Positions 39,801 through 54,300 of a DNA stretch of 64,000 nt are shown here, piece after piece. Each line of letters starts with the position of its first letter. The stretch's first letter is position 1. Location of the stretch: positions 5,480,501-5,544,500 of the forward strand of contig JAQPZY010001670.1 of NCBI GenBank assembly GCA_029931535.1. The letters run 5' to 3'. The position numbers and the translations under genes are program-made. The notes beneath the pieces were generated by a model. The model did not search any database. It had not been told where the DNA came from and was given only the letters and a program-made list of their open reading frames with translations. This stretch comes from Margaritifera margaritifera (Eukaryota; Mollusca; Bivalvia; Unionida; Margaritiferidae).

Positions 39801-42800
39801 ACATGACCAGAAACGCTGAATGAAAATTTCAGCTCATGAAATTAGATCGATCTCTGCAAGCCTCGCGTTTGAACATGACATTTCGATCCAAGACATTATA
39901 GAAGCTGTTGGCTGGCATGCACAGTCAACCTTTTTGAGTGTCTATCGGGGAGATGAAGCATCTAGTGGCTGTGGCCCTGACATCCATCAGACCTAGTTGA
40001 CATCAGCACAAACTCTCCATGGGTATGGCGCTTTAGTTGCATTCACCTGGCCTTTTCTTGGTAAGAAAACATCATTTGTTTTATTATCCTTGTATTGATG
40101 TCACATGTTATGTGACCATCAGTTGTGCTGCCTTCATGTTAGGAGAGCAGTTTAACCTTCATATAGGGACTACAGTCATTTTATTTTTCCCTTGAAGGGT
40201 ACCAATGGAGAGGTTTGATGCTCATTCATTTCTACCTCTTTGTGTTCTGTAGGTCCAGCAGACCATTATGGAGGGCCTTCAAATTACATTCAGTACAACT
40301 CCCCATTTGGCAAGGAATTAATTTGCTACAGACATTACAAGAGACTCGTACAAAGCTGACTTACTGCAGTGAGAAATAAATACTCCCTCAAAAAGGGTGT
40401 TTGAATTTGTTCACAATGCAAGCTCATCTGGGTTTTCCTTTAGGCCTTTTCTTGTTCTCAAGGCCAATGGCACCCTTCAGCCAATTATAGATCTCAGTTC
40501 ACTCAGCTTATACGGGCTGTTTGTTTCAGAATAGAGACACTGAGATTGATTCTCAGTGCTGTTCAGGAGGAGGATTGTGGTGTAAGTGTAGACCATCAAG
40601 ATGCATAACTCCAAATCACTTTAGAAGTTTCTGAGGTTTGTGTACAGTGCTGCCTTATATTAGTTCCAGGTACTCCCATTCAGCCTGTACATCATCTTGT
40701 GGGTCTTCACTAAAATCATGGACAGTGTCATGTCACATTTCTGGGATAACTTCATGCCCATGACCTCCATCTACCTGGATAACATCCCACAAAAACACCA
40801 GGTGAGTTACACTCTGCATCAATACATGTAATCCATATAATGCTCTTACTCCGTCTTGGATTCCTTGTCAACAGGGACAAATCTGATCACACCCCATCTC
40901 AACACTTCATTCAGTTGGGTATAGATTTTAATACCCTCTTGAACTGGGTGTCACTTCCTCAAGTATGTGCATTGAGCATTTTCTCAATAGTGACTTCCAT
41001 TCGCTCAGATAGCCACATCTCAGACCAAACTTTTCTGTGCCTCCTAGGCCTTTGCAATGCAGCAGCAGACCTCATTGTCCAAGGCCATTTGTTTTTGAGA
41101 CTGTTTCAAATAATCATCCTTTCACAGTAGCAACCCAGGAACTGGATCAATTAAAGTTTAGGATGGCATGAAGTTCCACCTCAGCTAATGGGAATATCTC
41201 AACTGGCTTATGACGGCATCCAACTGCACAACCGCTGCCAGAAATAACTATCTGCACAGATGCCAGCTCATCGGGTTCGGGTGCCCCCTCCTTTTTAGAA
41301 GTGAGTGGGATATGGCCTCTTCAGGAGAAGTCATTGCACATCATTCTCCTGGAAATGAATGCCATCTTGAATGCCTTACACTCATGGCAGGAGACCTTAT
41401 ATGGCAAGGGTATTCTCATTCTCTCCAACAAATCAACTGTTGTCAACTACATCAGGAGGCATGGGGGAACCAAGTACCCAGACCTCTGCCTCTTGGTTTC
41501 GGATTGTCTCAGGTGGTGTCATGGTCGACAACTCTGCCTCAATGTCCAGCACATCTTAGGAAGGCTCAGTGCCCTAGTGGACATGCTTTACCAATGCAGT
41601 CAGCTGGTTCATACCAAATGGTCCATTCATCCTTTGGTTTTCAGCCGAATCTGCACCTGCTGGGGTCTGCTTATCAGGCAGACTTATTTGTGGCACGGTG
41701 GAATGCCAAACTCCTAACCTTTGCATGCTGTACCAGATCTGAAAGCTTGGAGTGTTGATGCTCTTTCCTTGGACTGGAATGGTTGTGTGGCATGTTCCCT
41801 CCAACTGATGGTTCTCATCCCAAGAATCATGCAGAAAGGGAATCAAAGTGCCAACTGATCCTGATCACTCCTCATAAGTGTGAAAAGTCATGGTGGAGAT
41901 TCTTCGGAAAATCTTGCCAATGCAGTACATACTCAAGCAGCCATGAATGCAGATTTTCCACCTGAATCATGGGTTTCTGAACCTGCAAGCATGGCTTGTA
42001 TCAAGTAAACCATCTGAGAAACACTGTTCACAAAAGTAAGTGGGCACAGGATCATGGGTTTGAAGGCACACCACTCTGAAAGTTTACGAAGGCAAATGGA
42101 GAGTTTTCTCCCAGTGTAAATGAAAGCATGTCAAGCCTTTCAAAGTCTCAGTACCATAAATGTCTACTTTCCTTCTCTAGCTATTTGAAGAGAGAAGGCT
42201 TGCCCATGATCATAAAGGTCTATCATTCCATGAAATCAGACATGTGCAGGCATCATGGAAGGGAGGACACAGGTCAAAACAAGGACTTTTCTGACCTTCT
42301 GGCCAACTTCAATTTCTTAAGGCCAGAATCTCTGTCCTTCTGTCCAAAATGGAACAGTTCTGACATGGCTAAACAAGACTCCATTTGAACCTCTTTTATG
42401 AGCATCAATAACTCATCTCTCATGTAAAACCTGCATTCTATTTTCCCCAGGCTATAGCATGCAGAATAAGTAAGACCCATGCTCTTTTGGTCGATATGAA
42501 CTATCTACAGTTCTGTAAGGTGGCTCAGTTTCTCTCATGATAGCCCCTCCTTTCATTGCAGAGAACAGGCTCCCACTCATGGGCAATAAATCCTACATCA
42601 TAAAGCCACTTTCTTCCTTGGACCCTACATCCCAAGGGTGCATTTAGGACCCCTTCAGGGTTCTGAAGTGGTACCTAAAATGTACTGAGAAAATCAAAAT
42701 AGGAAGATCTCATCTTTTCCAATTAATTACAGACGGTAGAGACAGGGTCTGCAGCAGACCTCAAAAACCTTGAAAACCAAAATATTTCATTTTGACCTTA

Positions 42801-45800
42801 AAAACCTAAATTAAGCCAAAAAAACCTGAAGGAAACCTAAATAAAAAAAACAAAACTAAAAATTAGAAAAAATGATGAACACCTCTACTTTGACCCCACA
42901 AAAAATGCTTATTTGCATGTTTTTTTGTTAGGCTAACCCAGCCTTCGAGAAAGTGCGTGAATTATGCAAATTAAAGACATCTGGTCATTTTATTCTATTG
43001 TTCATTTGATAGACCAATAACAGCATATCATTGTCAGATCATCAACAGCTTTAGTATTGCATTCACTTCAATCTTTGCACAGTTCGAAGTCTGTTTGCTT
43101 CAACCTTTGTTCAGATTAAGATTCTTTTACCAGAAGTGTTTTAGGGTGCGTTGACAGAGTAAGGGGCAGTTGTGTCATGGTCTCCTCCTACAACATGTCC
43201 AACGTCGCATATCTCCAACATCAAGGAGGCTCACATGCCCCTTCTCTTTGCGTGGAGGTGGAACCTCTTTTAGTGGATGCATCGGAAGAGATAACCCTCC
43301 GAGCCAGCCACATTTCTCATAAGGTGCTACATTCTGGGGAAGAAGAACATTAGCTGACAGTCTGTCCAGGTCAGGCAAAACAGTCCTTATGGAATGGTCT
43401 CTTCACCGCTCCATAACAGAGTCCCTTTTCTCTTTATGGGGATATTCTAATTTTTTAAAGATGTTATGCCTACCATGGAGATAATATTGTAACTGCGTTG
43501 TGTCTTGAACCTCAAAAACATATTTAAACCTTTAAAAAAAACTTTTAAAAACCTCAGATTTTAAAAGTTAATTTCACTTGTAACCCTGTAGAGATGATAC
43601 CATTGTTGTTATGGTTACGTTCGGTTATCAGTGCAACATGTACGGAACTAACCGAAGACAAAATGTGTTTCTTATGGGTTTCAGCTTGCAAGGTCAGGTA
43701 TGCAAAAGCTTAGTGTTCACGTCAGAACTGCTCCCTTACCTCTATAGTACAGGCCCTGGGTTGGAGGTCAGAGTCAACTTTTTCTAGTTTCTTCCTCAGA
43801 CACCTCTCAGCCCAAAGAACTCATTTTGACCAGGTGGATCTGATACTGGCAGTCGAACAAGCAACCCAACCATGTTCATCAGCAGCATCATAGTAATGCG
43901 GGTCATCTCACTTTCACTGGATTTGCATGAGAAAATTTTCACTATCACGTGACCTGCATTTTTCCAGTATACCAAGGAGTAGCCCATAGGTTATCTATCT
44001 GAAGCTGCTTCATATATGTTTGGAGACTGGAGTCTGGTTTGACTTTAGGATAAGGGGATGTAACTCCCTCCTCTTATTTATTAACCTAACAGATCATGAT
44101 CGGATATTGTATTTGAAAGTAAAATGTTTCTTTGATAATACCTACCCGATCATAATATGGACACACCCTCCTAAGTCCTCTCCGCAGTTGCATCTTTGTA
44201 GAGCATGTACCTCAACACCTGTAATAACTGACAACTGTAGGGTATGTGGCACCAAATTCCCATATCCAAGGGGAGACCACTCTTGTTTGACTTAATTTCT
44301 AAACAAGCATGCAACAATTTAGCACCATTGTTGCTAACCAAGCCAAAGACCGTTTTAACATATTTTTTTTTTACCATGGGTTGGTGTGATGATAGGCTGT
44401 ATTTCGAGGTTGTGGAAGTACTCCTAATGTATTTGTGACTGGGTAAGTATTATCAAAAAAACATTTTTTACGTTTGAAAAACAGGTTTTCTGCAACTTGT
44501 TCTGTTCCCTTTCTAAGACCAATAGAAAGTAATTACAAATTGAGACCAGTCTGTTAATATTGATGTTAGTGAGGGTGAAGGACTTGTATGAGCTTGATCA
44601 AACCAAATGGAAAACGAACTCCTGTTAGAAAATATGGACTTCCAGTGAGCAAAGTCAGCAATATTCTTGACGAACATTAGGTCAGTTCTGAATCAGTGCA
44701 TGTGATTGGAAAATTCACTTGACTGATGGAAATATTCACAGGCTATTTCAGTTGGGCAACTGAATTTTCAACCCCTGTATTAATGGATTAGTTTCCTAAA
44801 GACTTAATAGTAGATTTATGTGGTTAGTGAAAATTAGTATTGGATAAGGTGTGTGTGCAGAATGCAACACATGTCACACTGACCACATAAAATCTGATAG
44901 TAGGTCTCATAGGTACTGCATAACATTCCTGTCCCTCTTGAGGCTTCGTTGTTATTTTTTCATTTTCCATTATAGGGACACTTGTTTTCTTTTGGTCTTG
45001 CTTGCATGGTCAGTGCACAAGATTTTTCTTTGAACCCATAGGGGGAGTCTCAAATGTGAACAAAATCTACTTGGGACTTAAACAGCATTGGGACTCATCA
45101 TGTAACTCTCAATGCTAAAATTATTACAAAAATTCTGTATGTACATGACATCTTCACCATTAAATGGTCATTTGTGACTCAGCAACAGGTTTGCAGGATA
45201 TACATACATGGGGATTTATGATGTCATGTGTCAGCAACTGGTATGCAGGATATACATGCATGGGAATCTATGATGTCGTGTCAGCAACTGGTATGCAGGA
45301 TATACATACATGGGGATCTATGATGTCATGTGTCAGCAACTGGTATGCAGGATATACATGCATGGGGATCTATGATGTCGTGTCAGCAACTGGTATGCAG
45401 GATATACATACATGGGGATCTATGATGTCATGTGTCAGCAACTGGTATGCAGGATATAAATAGATGGGGATCTAATGTTAGATTTGCAACCAAGATTTCC
45501 ATATGACTGCTTTTAACTAGCCATTTTTGCTAGAAATTAAAGAAGAAAGACTACAGTGGTCCCCCTCTTGAACGGCTACCCTGACCAGCGGCCACCCGCT
45601 TTATACGGCCACAATCCCTTGGCACCGACGAGTTTGTGTTCAAAAGTACCCCTCAAGAACGGCCACCCCTCTAACGCGACCAGCGGCCAGCATTTTAGTG
45701 CAAAAACGGTCAAATTTACCCCCGCGAGCGGCCACATAACGGTTGTTTACGGAGTAAAATCTCGATAATATTTTTTAATTTCTCAATTCAACACATTGAC

Positions 45801-48333
45801 ATTTTGTTCCAACATGCCAATAAAGTAACTTTAATCCTTACAAAGAGTTAAGTAATCCAATTACTGCCATGTGTTCCTTAGATGTTAGCTTTTGTCACTT
45901 TGATAATTACTGGCTATTAATACCACCGATAATTATCAAGAGGACAAAAGCTAACCGCTGAGAAGCACAGCATTGTTCAGCTCAAGTCAGCGTGACATCC
46001 GGTCGCCAGATAGTAAAATGGTATGTTAGCCTTTATGGCTTCTCTCTAATAGATTATAAAATGTACATAACCAAGTACCAGACTGGAGAAGAACAAAAAA
46101 AAGTCGATCACGTGACAGACTCACTTCCGTTGTAAACACTGTGCCTCACGCGTGAATGCCCACGAAGGATTAAGTTGTCGCAATATATCGTCCGACATTC
46201 TCAGTTTAGAACAAAAAGTGAAAGCAATTAAATTAAACGAAAAGAGGGAGAGTATTTTGATAACTACGGAGAAATTTTATGTCAGAAAGATTCAAATAAA
46301 CATCGTCAATATACATTCAACTGCATTGAGTGGGAAGACGGAATCGACGGACGTACAGGGATAGTTACAACCAAATGTTTGTGCCCAGAATTTACCGACA
46401 ATGTAGTTTTGCACCACGATTCATGATTATTCATATTTTTTAAAAATTTCATTGATATTAGTTTTATCATATTGAGTCCTTAACCAGATAATATTCCTGT
46501 GATTTTTAAATGAAAATATAAAATATATAAAAATTAGTTACATCTTTTATACTTTATATGTAGTAATTTCTCATAACTGTGTGATCCCCCTCTAGAAAGG
46601 CCACCCGTCTTATAAGGCCACTTTCTTGCTGCAGAAGGGGTGGCCTTATAAGAGGGGGACCACTGTAATAAATAGACTTGTTTTCAAATTTGAGTGTAAC
46701 TTTTTGTGTGTACAGTTCACTGCCTGCCTGTACTCCAGGCAGTGGTGGAAGATGCTGCCACTTTACAGATGAACAGTTTAAATTTTGTAAACATCACTCC
46801 ATCACTTCTTCGTTATGTGTGATTTGCAGAATTTGGTGACACTGTGATAGACCATACTGGCAGTGAGACAGTGGAGAGAACAGAGTCTGATAGAGATGTG
46901 GAGATAACCCACATTCCTGCCCACTGCGTTGTCATAGCAACCCATTGTGAATGGTTCAAGAGAGCCCTTCTCAGTGGAATGAAGGAATCTATAGATAAGT
47001 AAGTTTCTGTAGGACCACCATATAACTTCTCAGTTCTTAACTACTCATCATGCCATATGAAATTTGGTCTATACTTAGAGAAACTTGTACAAAACACATT
47101 AATACCAGTCAATATAGGCTGTCTGCTATATTATAAATGTGCATATATCAGAGATACCTAAATTAAATTGGACAATTTTGAGATTTATTTCATTGTAACT
47201 TTGTTCTCAAAGAAGTGGAAATGTTTTGATTTTTCAGCGCAAGTGCAAAGTTTGTTCTTAGTAGTTCTTTGAACACTGGCAGAAATAAAGTATCCCTAGA
47301 TGCACTCCATTTGTTATTTGTAGTTGCCCAGCTTTAGGTCTTGATACATTTGATTTGTTCTGCGACTCTTAGATCATTAGATTTTGTATCTTGCTTGTAT
47401 CCAGTGGCTTTAGTATTTTGATTGTATCCAGTGGCTTTTGTATTTTGATTGTCTCCATTGGCTTTTGTATTTTGATCGTTTCCAGTGGCTTCCATATCTT
47501 GCTTGTATTCAGTGGCTTCTTTACCTTGTTTATATCAAGTGGCTTCTATATCTTGTTTTTTTCAAATTTAGAGGTGTACCTTCCACAAATCTGGTCCCCT
47601 CAGGCTTTTAATTTTATAATAAAATCTGTCTTTAAAGGCCACATGGACAAATGTTTCAAAATTGGAGCTTTCTATACAATGTTGCTCTGCTCTCCCATAT
47701 TAGAGATCTCTAGGTTTTAACAAATGGTCCCAATTTTTCTCGTGAAAATAGTAGTCAAGAAATTTATTTATTCTTTCACATTTGTAGAAATATAATTTCT
47801 GAGACTTGATTGCCTGTCTACAGATCATTAAAGTTTCACTATTACCTCACAAAAGCTCAGCTCATGTCAGTTCCACAAATAAAATTTTGGGAAAGGAATA
47901 CAATCTTTTTCATTTTTCTAGCACAAGATGAACAAATAATTTGTGTATTTAGTTTGTTGCTCATGTTCTTTGATGGTTGATATGGCTGACGGCAAAGTGA
48001 GCTTAAGTTATGGCCCTGTGTCTGTCATACATGTATAGCATGCTGTGCACCAGCTGTCATTTGCCTGTCCACAGCTACTTGTTACATCCTACAAGCTTTG
48101 TTTCTGAACAGATAATGTAAGCCTATATTAACAACTGTTACATCTCAGAGGAGCTGGACTTAGAACAATGTCTGTGGATATTAATGAATGAATGAGGTGA
48201 TCTGGCACCATATTTGCTGAGCTTGTTACTCTCTCCTCCTCTCCCCCCCCCCCCACGGCTTTTCTGAACAGTATTTGATCAAGCATGCTGTGTAAACTTG
48301 TACCCTCAAGATCTTGCATACATTGGATTTTGA

Positions 48334-48380
<47 letters not shown>

Positions 48381-51300
48381 TGTGATTAAATGTGCTTTGA
48401 TACCATTCTAAAGGCTGTATTTCTGAACAGGTTTGATCAAACTTGGTGTGCATGCTTACAGTCTCTAGATCTTGAATTAGTTGGAGTATGAATTTGTGTG
48501 TATTGATGAGGATATTAGACATCTGGTTGGCTGAGCTTGTTAACATCATAGAGGCTGTATTTCTGAACACATCTTTCAAAAAAAGAAAGTTTCTATATTT
48601 TTAAGGTATATAGGGTTTCCAGATAGTTTGTGTTGGGATATAATTTCTCAGAGCTAAACAAAGACTAGATTACAGAGTTGACATAAGGCAGATAAGCAAT
48701 ATTATGGCCACTGTGGCCTTGTTTTTCATATTTTAGTCAGCATTCTGGAATGAAAAAGTGACCTATGTGGCCACATGTATGTATAAATCTACATCAGTTA
48801 AGTTATATAAGTATATACATTTGTTTTCTAGAAAGATCACAGTTCATGATACCAATCCAGATCTGTTCCGGCTGTTCCTTGAGTACCTGTACAGTGGTCA
48901 GATGGAGACGAATGATATGTCAACAGAACAGCTAGTGGACATAATGACCCTTGCTGACCGCTATCATGTAAGTTAGAATTCAGAAGCTGCCATTGGGGAT
49001 GCAAAATAGGCCTAATGCACCTTTCTTGTATATCATTAGAGGTGACTAATGGAGACAGGTGGTGCAGTGGTTAGCACACCAAACTCACTACCAAAAGGGT
49101 GCGGGTTGAAATCCTACTATCAGATCAGTCCAGATTGGCTATGATCGTGTGCCCTTGGGAAAGGCACCTAACTCCAATTGCCTTAATACTAAATAACCTA
49201 CTTGTGTTACTGTACTGTAAAACACCAAACCAAGCCAAACTTTCCCCCTAAATGTAAGAATATGACAAACATTTATGGCATTGTGGTATATTTGAACCTT
49301 TCCTTGAAATTTTTATTAGGGTTGATTCAGCATAAATAATAGGTCTGATAATGTGCATGCTTTGGATTGAATAGTCACACCATCACCACTAAGTGCGGAC
49401 TTGCATACACATACATCAAGTAGACTAAACCCATGTAAATATTCTCATGAAAACTTCAGCTGCCAGGACACTTTGTTGAGCTGTTCGTAGACATGGCATG
49501 TAAACCTACAGTGAAAGAAATTTTGTACACAATGTATTGGATTCATACATAATATAATCAGTATGTACACCATGTATTGGATTCATATATAATATAATGA
49601 GTAGGTACACAATGTATGGGATTCAAATATAATATAATCAGTATGTACACAATGTATTGGATTCAAATATAATATAATCAGTATGTACACAATGTATTGG
49701 ATTCAAATATAATATAATCAGTATGTACACAATGTATTGGATTCATATCATAATATAATCAGTATGTACACAATGTATTGGATTCATATATAATATAATG
49801 AGTAGGTACACAATGTATGGGATTCAAATATAATATAATCAGTATGTACACAATGTATTGGATTCAAATATAATATAATCAGTATGTACACAATGTATTG
49901 GATTCAAATATAATATAATCAGTATGTACACAATGTATTGGATTCATATCATAATATAATCAGTAAGCAATAAGCATTCCACATAAATGATATAATATTA
50001 TAATTATTTTCTTTAACTGTTTTTTACTATGGGCATAAATTAATTAAAGTTTACACATTTATTGCAGTAATTGTAATAACATACTGTGTGACAAATTAGA
50101 TGATATGCTAATAATAAGTGATACAGAAAAAGTGTGATACTATAAAATATATTTTAGACATTGTAGACAGAAAACTGATCTAGATCACTTTATCTGTAAT
50201 ACAGTTTCACATTTGGAAGTCTTCTTTCATATTGCTGTATTCTGTCAGTATTGCAAATCTTTAAATATCACAAGAATTGTTAATGTACATATTTGTTTTC
50301 AGTATTTGGTATGGCCATCTCTTTCATTTTCCACTTTGCAGCTTGTTCAAAATACAAACAGGTGAGGGTTTCTGTATATTTTGCAAATGTGGCTGATGTA
50401 AAATGGTTACGTTTTTTTTCTGATTTGTTGCAGACCTTGAGTTTGAAGTCTCTATGTGAGCAGGCCCTTAGGCATCATGTGGATGATGAAAATGTCCTCT
50501 ACCTCCTCAGCTTTGCAGACCAACTTAATGCTAAGAAGCTCAAGGTAAGCCCTCTACCTCCTTAGCTTTGCAGACCAACTTAATGTTAAGAAGCTCAAGG
50601 TAAGTCCTCTATCTCCTCAGCTTTGCAGACCAAATTAACACTAAGAAGCTCAAGGTAAGCCTTCTACTTCTTAAGCTTTGGAGATCAACTTAACATTAGG
50701 AGGCTCAAGGTTAGCCTTCTACCTACTTAGCTTTGCAGACCAACTTAATGCTAAGAAGGTCAAGGTAAGCCTTCTACTTCAGATTTGCAGATCAACTTAA
50801 TGCTAAGAAGCTCAAGGTAAGCCCTCTATCTTCTCAGCTTTACAGACCAACTTAATGCCAAGAAGCTCAAGGTAAGCCTTCTACCTCCTCAGCTTTGCAG
50901 ACTTAATGCTAAAAAACTAAAAGTATGCCTTCTGCCTCCTCAATTTTGCAGACTTTGCATGTTAAGCCTTCTATCTCAGCTTTGCCGACCTACTTGACGC
51001 TAAGAAGCTTAAGGTAAGGCTTTTTTGTACACTGTTATCATTACATGGTTGACACAGTATCACTCAGTGTAAGTCTTCACTGTGTGCTGCATGTGATTAA
51101 AGTTGAGTTTAAATTATTACATTACCTTTTAATATCATGTCATCATTGCTGTATAGACACACATTGCCTTATACTGCTGTATAGACACATGTTGGCTCAT
51201 AAATAATCTAAATTATAGTCTTTTTCTCAGATGTTTCCATGCATTAGATACAGAAATTAAAATTATTTCCCTGTAATTTAGAAGTTTTAACTTCAGTCAG

Positions 51301-54300
51301 TTATTTGATGTATTACTTCAGTATCACTGCTTCAGTGCATTTCAGATCACCAAATCTTTTCCATACTTGATATGAAACATTATAAACTAAGACTGATAAT
51401 TTAAGTTTTTTTTTAATTTGGTGTCAACTAGGAACTTATTTCATGGTATACATGCACACTTGTCAGTCCAGTTGAGTTGGGGTCACTTGGTCTGTTGCTT
51501 GAAGTTATTTGTTGAATAACAGATTGCAGAGAGTTTCATGCTTCTCCGTGTTTATTGTAATATCCTACATTTTTAATTGTGTTATAATGAACATAGTTTA
51601 GCATACAGTACACTTTACATCTACAGGATCTGATATTGAACTATGTGGCAGAACACCCACAAGTCACCAACTCTGAACTGTTCCAAGATCTCCCTGAGTA
51701 CCTACAGATGGAGGTGGAGACTGTCTCAATTACAGGGTAAGTAGTAGATGTATAATAGATTACAATTATGTAATAAATACTTGCAAAGCGATTGAACTGT
51801 ATGACCTAGAGATATGTAAGATCTTAGAATGTCATGTTATGGATATGACACAGATTAATCAAACCTACTTTTGAAATGGTGTTGAGTTTTGATTATTCAG
51901 CCATGGATTAGAATGCACATACAGGATAACCTGCGTTAATGTGGCAGTTTGGGTCCAAAACTACTGACCGCATCATGTACCAAATTGCTTCATGGCAAGA
52001 ATCATAAAAAAATAAATGAAGGCATTATCAGGGTTTGCACAGTCTTGAAAGTTGCTTGAATTCGAAGATGGCTCAAAAAAGTCCTGGAAAAGTGCTTGAA
52101 AAGGCTCTTTAGTCTTTGAAAAGTGCTTGAGTTTCGAAACAAATATTTTTGATTTTAATTTACTGACATAAGTATCAAGAAAGAAAATTAAAGATTCATT
52201 AAAAAGGTTTGAAATCTGATCATCCTGAAACTTTAATTCAATGTTTTGGGTCGCTTATGTATTCATTAAGATCTCCATTTGGGTTGCTTACATGCTCATT
52301 AGTGCTCAGCCTCATTTGGGATTGTAAATGAATGGATGGGCCGTTAAGGCGATAAAAAGTCAGTCAAGTGCTCTGCAATGAGATGGGTATTTTCAAACAA
52401 AATTGCCATAAGTACTATACATGTGATATATATGGGCCAAGCAATAAACAAAGAGATGTGTGTTGTGTTTGTCGAAAGATGTTAGATCAACGGTAAGTGA
52501 AGTTACCTTACGTCACACTGATGGTAGGAAAATCAAAGTCTCAAAGTGTGACATTTATGGCCCTGTTGCACCTAAAATCATTTGAAACAGTAGAAACTGC
52601 TTGTAGGATACAGTATTATTTTTTATTTAGTTAAATTCAATGAAAAATATAGAAGTAGTGCCAGCTGCATTGATCTGGCAACTCTGCTGAAAATATATAT
52701 GCATTTGACCTTAGCTCAAAAGTTCCCACCATCAGTATAACCAGCGACTTCTAGCGTTAAAGTAACCCCAGCTTGATCAATTAGTAAAAGAGTTTTTAAA
52801 TCACATGGTAGGTGTAAAAAGCATAAATAAATGAAATATGGACAATAGGAATGAATTCAGAATACATTTCTTTAGGCATGAAAAACTCAAGAAGGAGTTA
52901 TAAACACTGGCAAATAAGAGTGCTAACTCCCAAACTGATCTAGAAGAGATGACTGCGCCTCTACCCCCATGCCCCTTGAGCTACAATGTCTTCATCAAGG
53001 CCTAGTTTAACAACCAATATTTCTCAGTTCATGTTTAAGACTGAAATACCTAATTCTTATTTTTTGTGGACTCTACATACCATAATCAACATTCTTCCTA
53101 AGTTTATACACAGTTTGTTATAGTGCTTGAAATTAAATATTTGTCCTTAAAAAGTCAGTGAATTTCCTGATGAAATATCTGTATGAACCATTATTATGTA
53201 CAGAATCACGTTATAGCTAGATCACAAGGTCAATGACAAGCTTCATCTGGTCATAGATCTAAGCTCTCAACCAATTCATTTGGCCACCATGGTTCAGAAT
53301 GGGGACACCAAAATTGGTTTTCATCGCTGTTCAAGAGGGAAACTTCGCAGTCAGCCTAGACCTCCAAGATGCATACCTTCACAGTCGCATTCATGGGTCT
53401 TCTTGGAAGTTCCTGAGGTTTGCATACAAGAACACCATGTATCTGTTCAGGCACTCCTTTTCAGTCTGAATATCAGTCCCTGGGTCTTCATCAGAATCAT
53501 GGACAGAGTTATGTTAGACTTCAGAACCACCTCCACATCCATGACATTAAATTACCTGGATGACGTTATACAAAAGCAGCAGCTGAGTTTTCTTTTGACT
53601 TGAAATCCCTTGGATTCCTTGTCAACAAGGACAAATCTGATCTCATCCCATCCCAAGATTTCATCCACTTGGGCATGTATTTCATAATCACGTCTTTCTC
53701 ACATAGGAACATGCCTTGAAAACAATCATTTCGATAGTGTCTACCATTCTCTCAGTGAATCAGATTTCATCCAGGGAATTTCTTCTCCTCTTGCAGCAAC
53801 AGGTCTCATCCTGGGTCATCTGTTTTTGAGATCCCTGCAGATGATCCTCCTATCCCAGTGGTGGCTGAAACTGTCCTCTAGACCAGATGATGAATGTTTC
53901 AGACTATATGCTGTCCCATCTCAGCAAGTTGAAAGACTTCACTTGGTTGACACAAGGCATCCTGCTGCAGTATTAACTATCGGAAATCACAATCTACACT
54001 GATGCCATCATGATAGGCTGGACTGTCCACCTTCTACCTTCTTTCCAAAAGCAAATGGGACTTTGCCCCTTCATGAGTGCTCATTACACATCAGTCTTCT
54101 GGAGATAAAGGCCATAGTAAATGCCTTTCAATCATGGCAAGAGACACCATCTGGAAAGAGAGTTCTCTTTCTGATAACTCGGCTGTTGTTAGTTAGATCA
54201 GAAGGCAGAGGGGGAAACTAAGCCCCCAACCTCCCAACCTTGAGCCTGTCAGTCAACACTCTTTTCCTTAATTGGAACAATCTCGAAGCATACTCCTTTC

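Larger units (their letters stand above)
40252..44470 (+). mobile_element. DIRS-like retrotransposon copy E, second subfamily
   Basis: Reverse transcriptase (40420-40960), RNase H (41210-41720) and tyrosine recombinase (from 42160) are present with stops. The RT catalytic box is YLDN instead of YLDD. RNase H region text includes 'LVSDCLRWCHG', 'LNVQHILGRLSALVDML' and the 'WSIHPLVF' tail. The 3' end (44030-44470) is nearly the same as that of copy F ('ataaggggatgtaactc', 'gggtaagtattat') and differs from copies A-C. It is interrupted at 42743-43588. Confidence 0.8.

Noticed and set aside
45164..45463. 99-residue repeat protein
   Set aside because: Minisatellite translation without family similarity.
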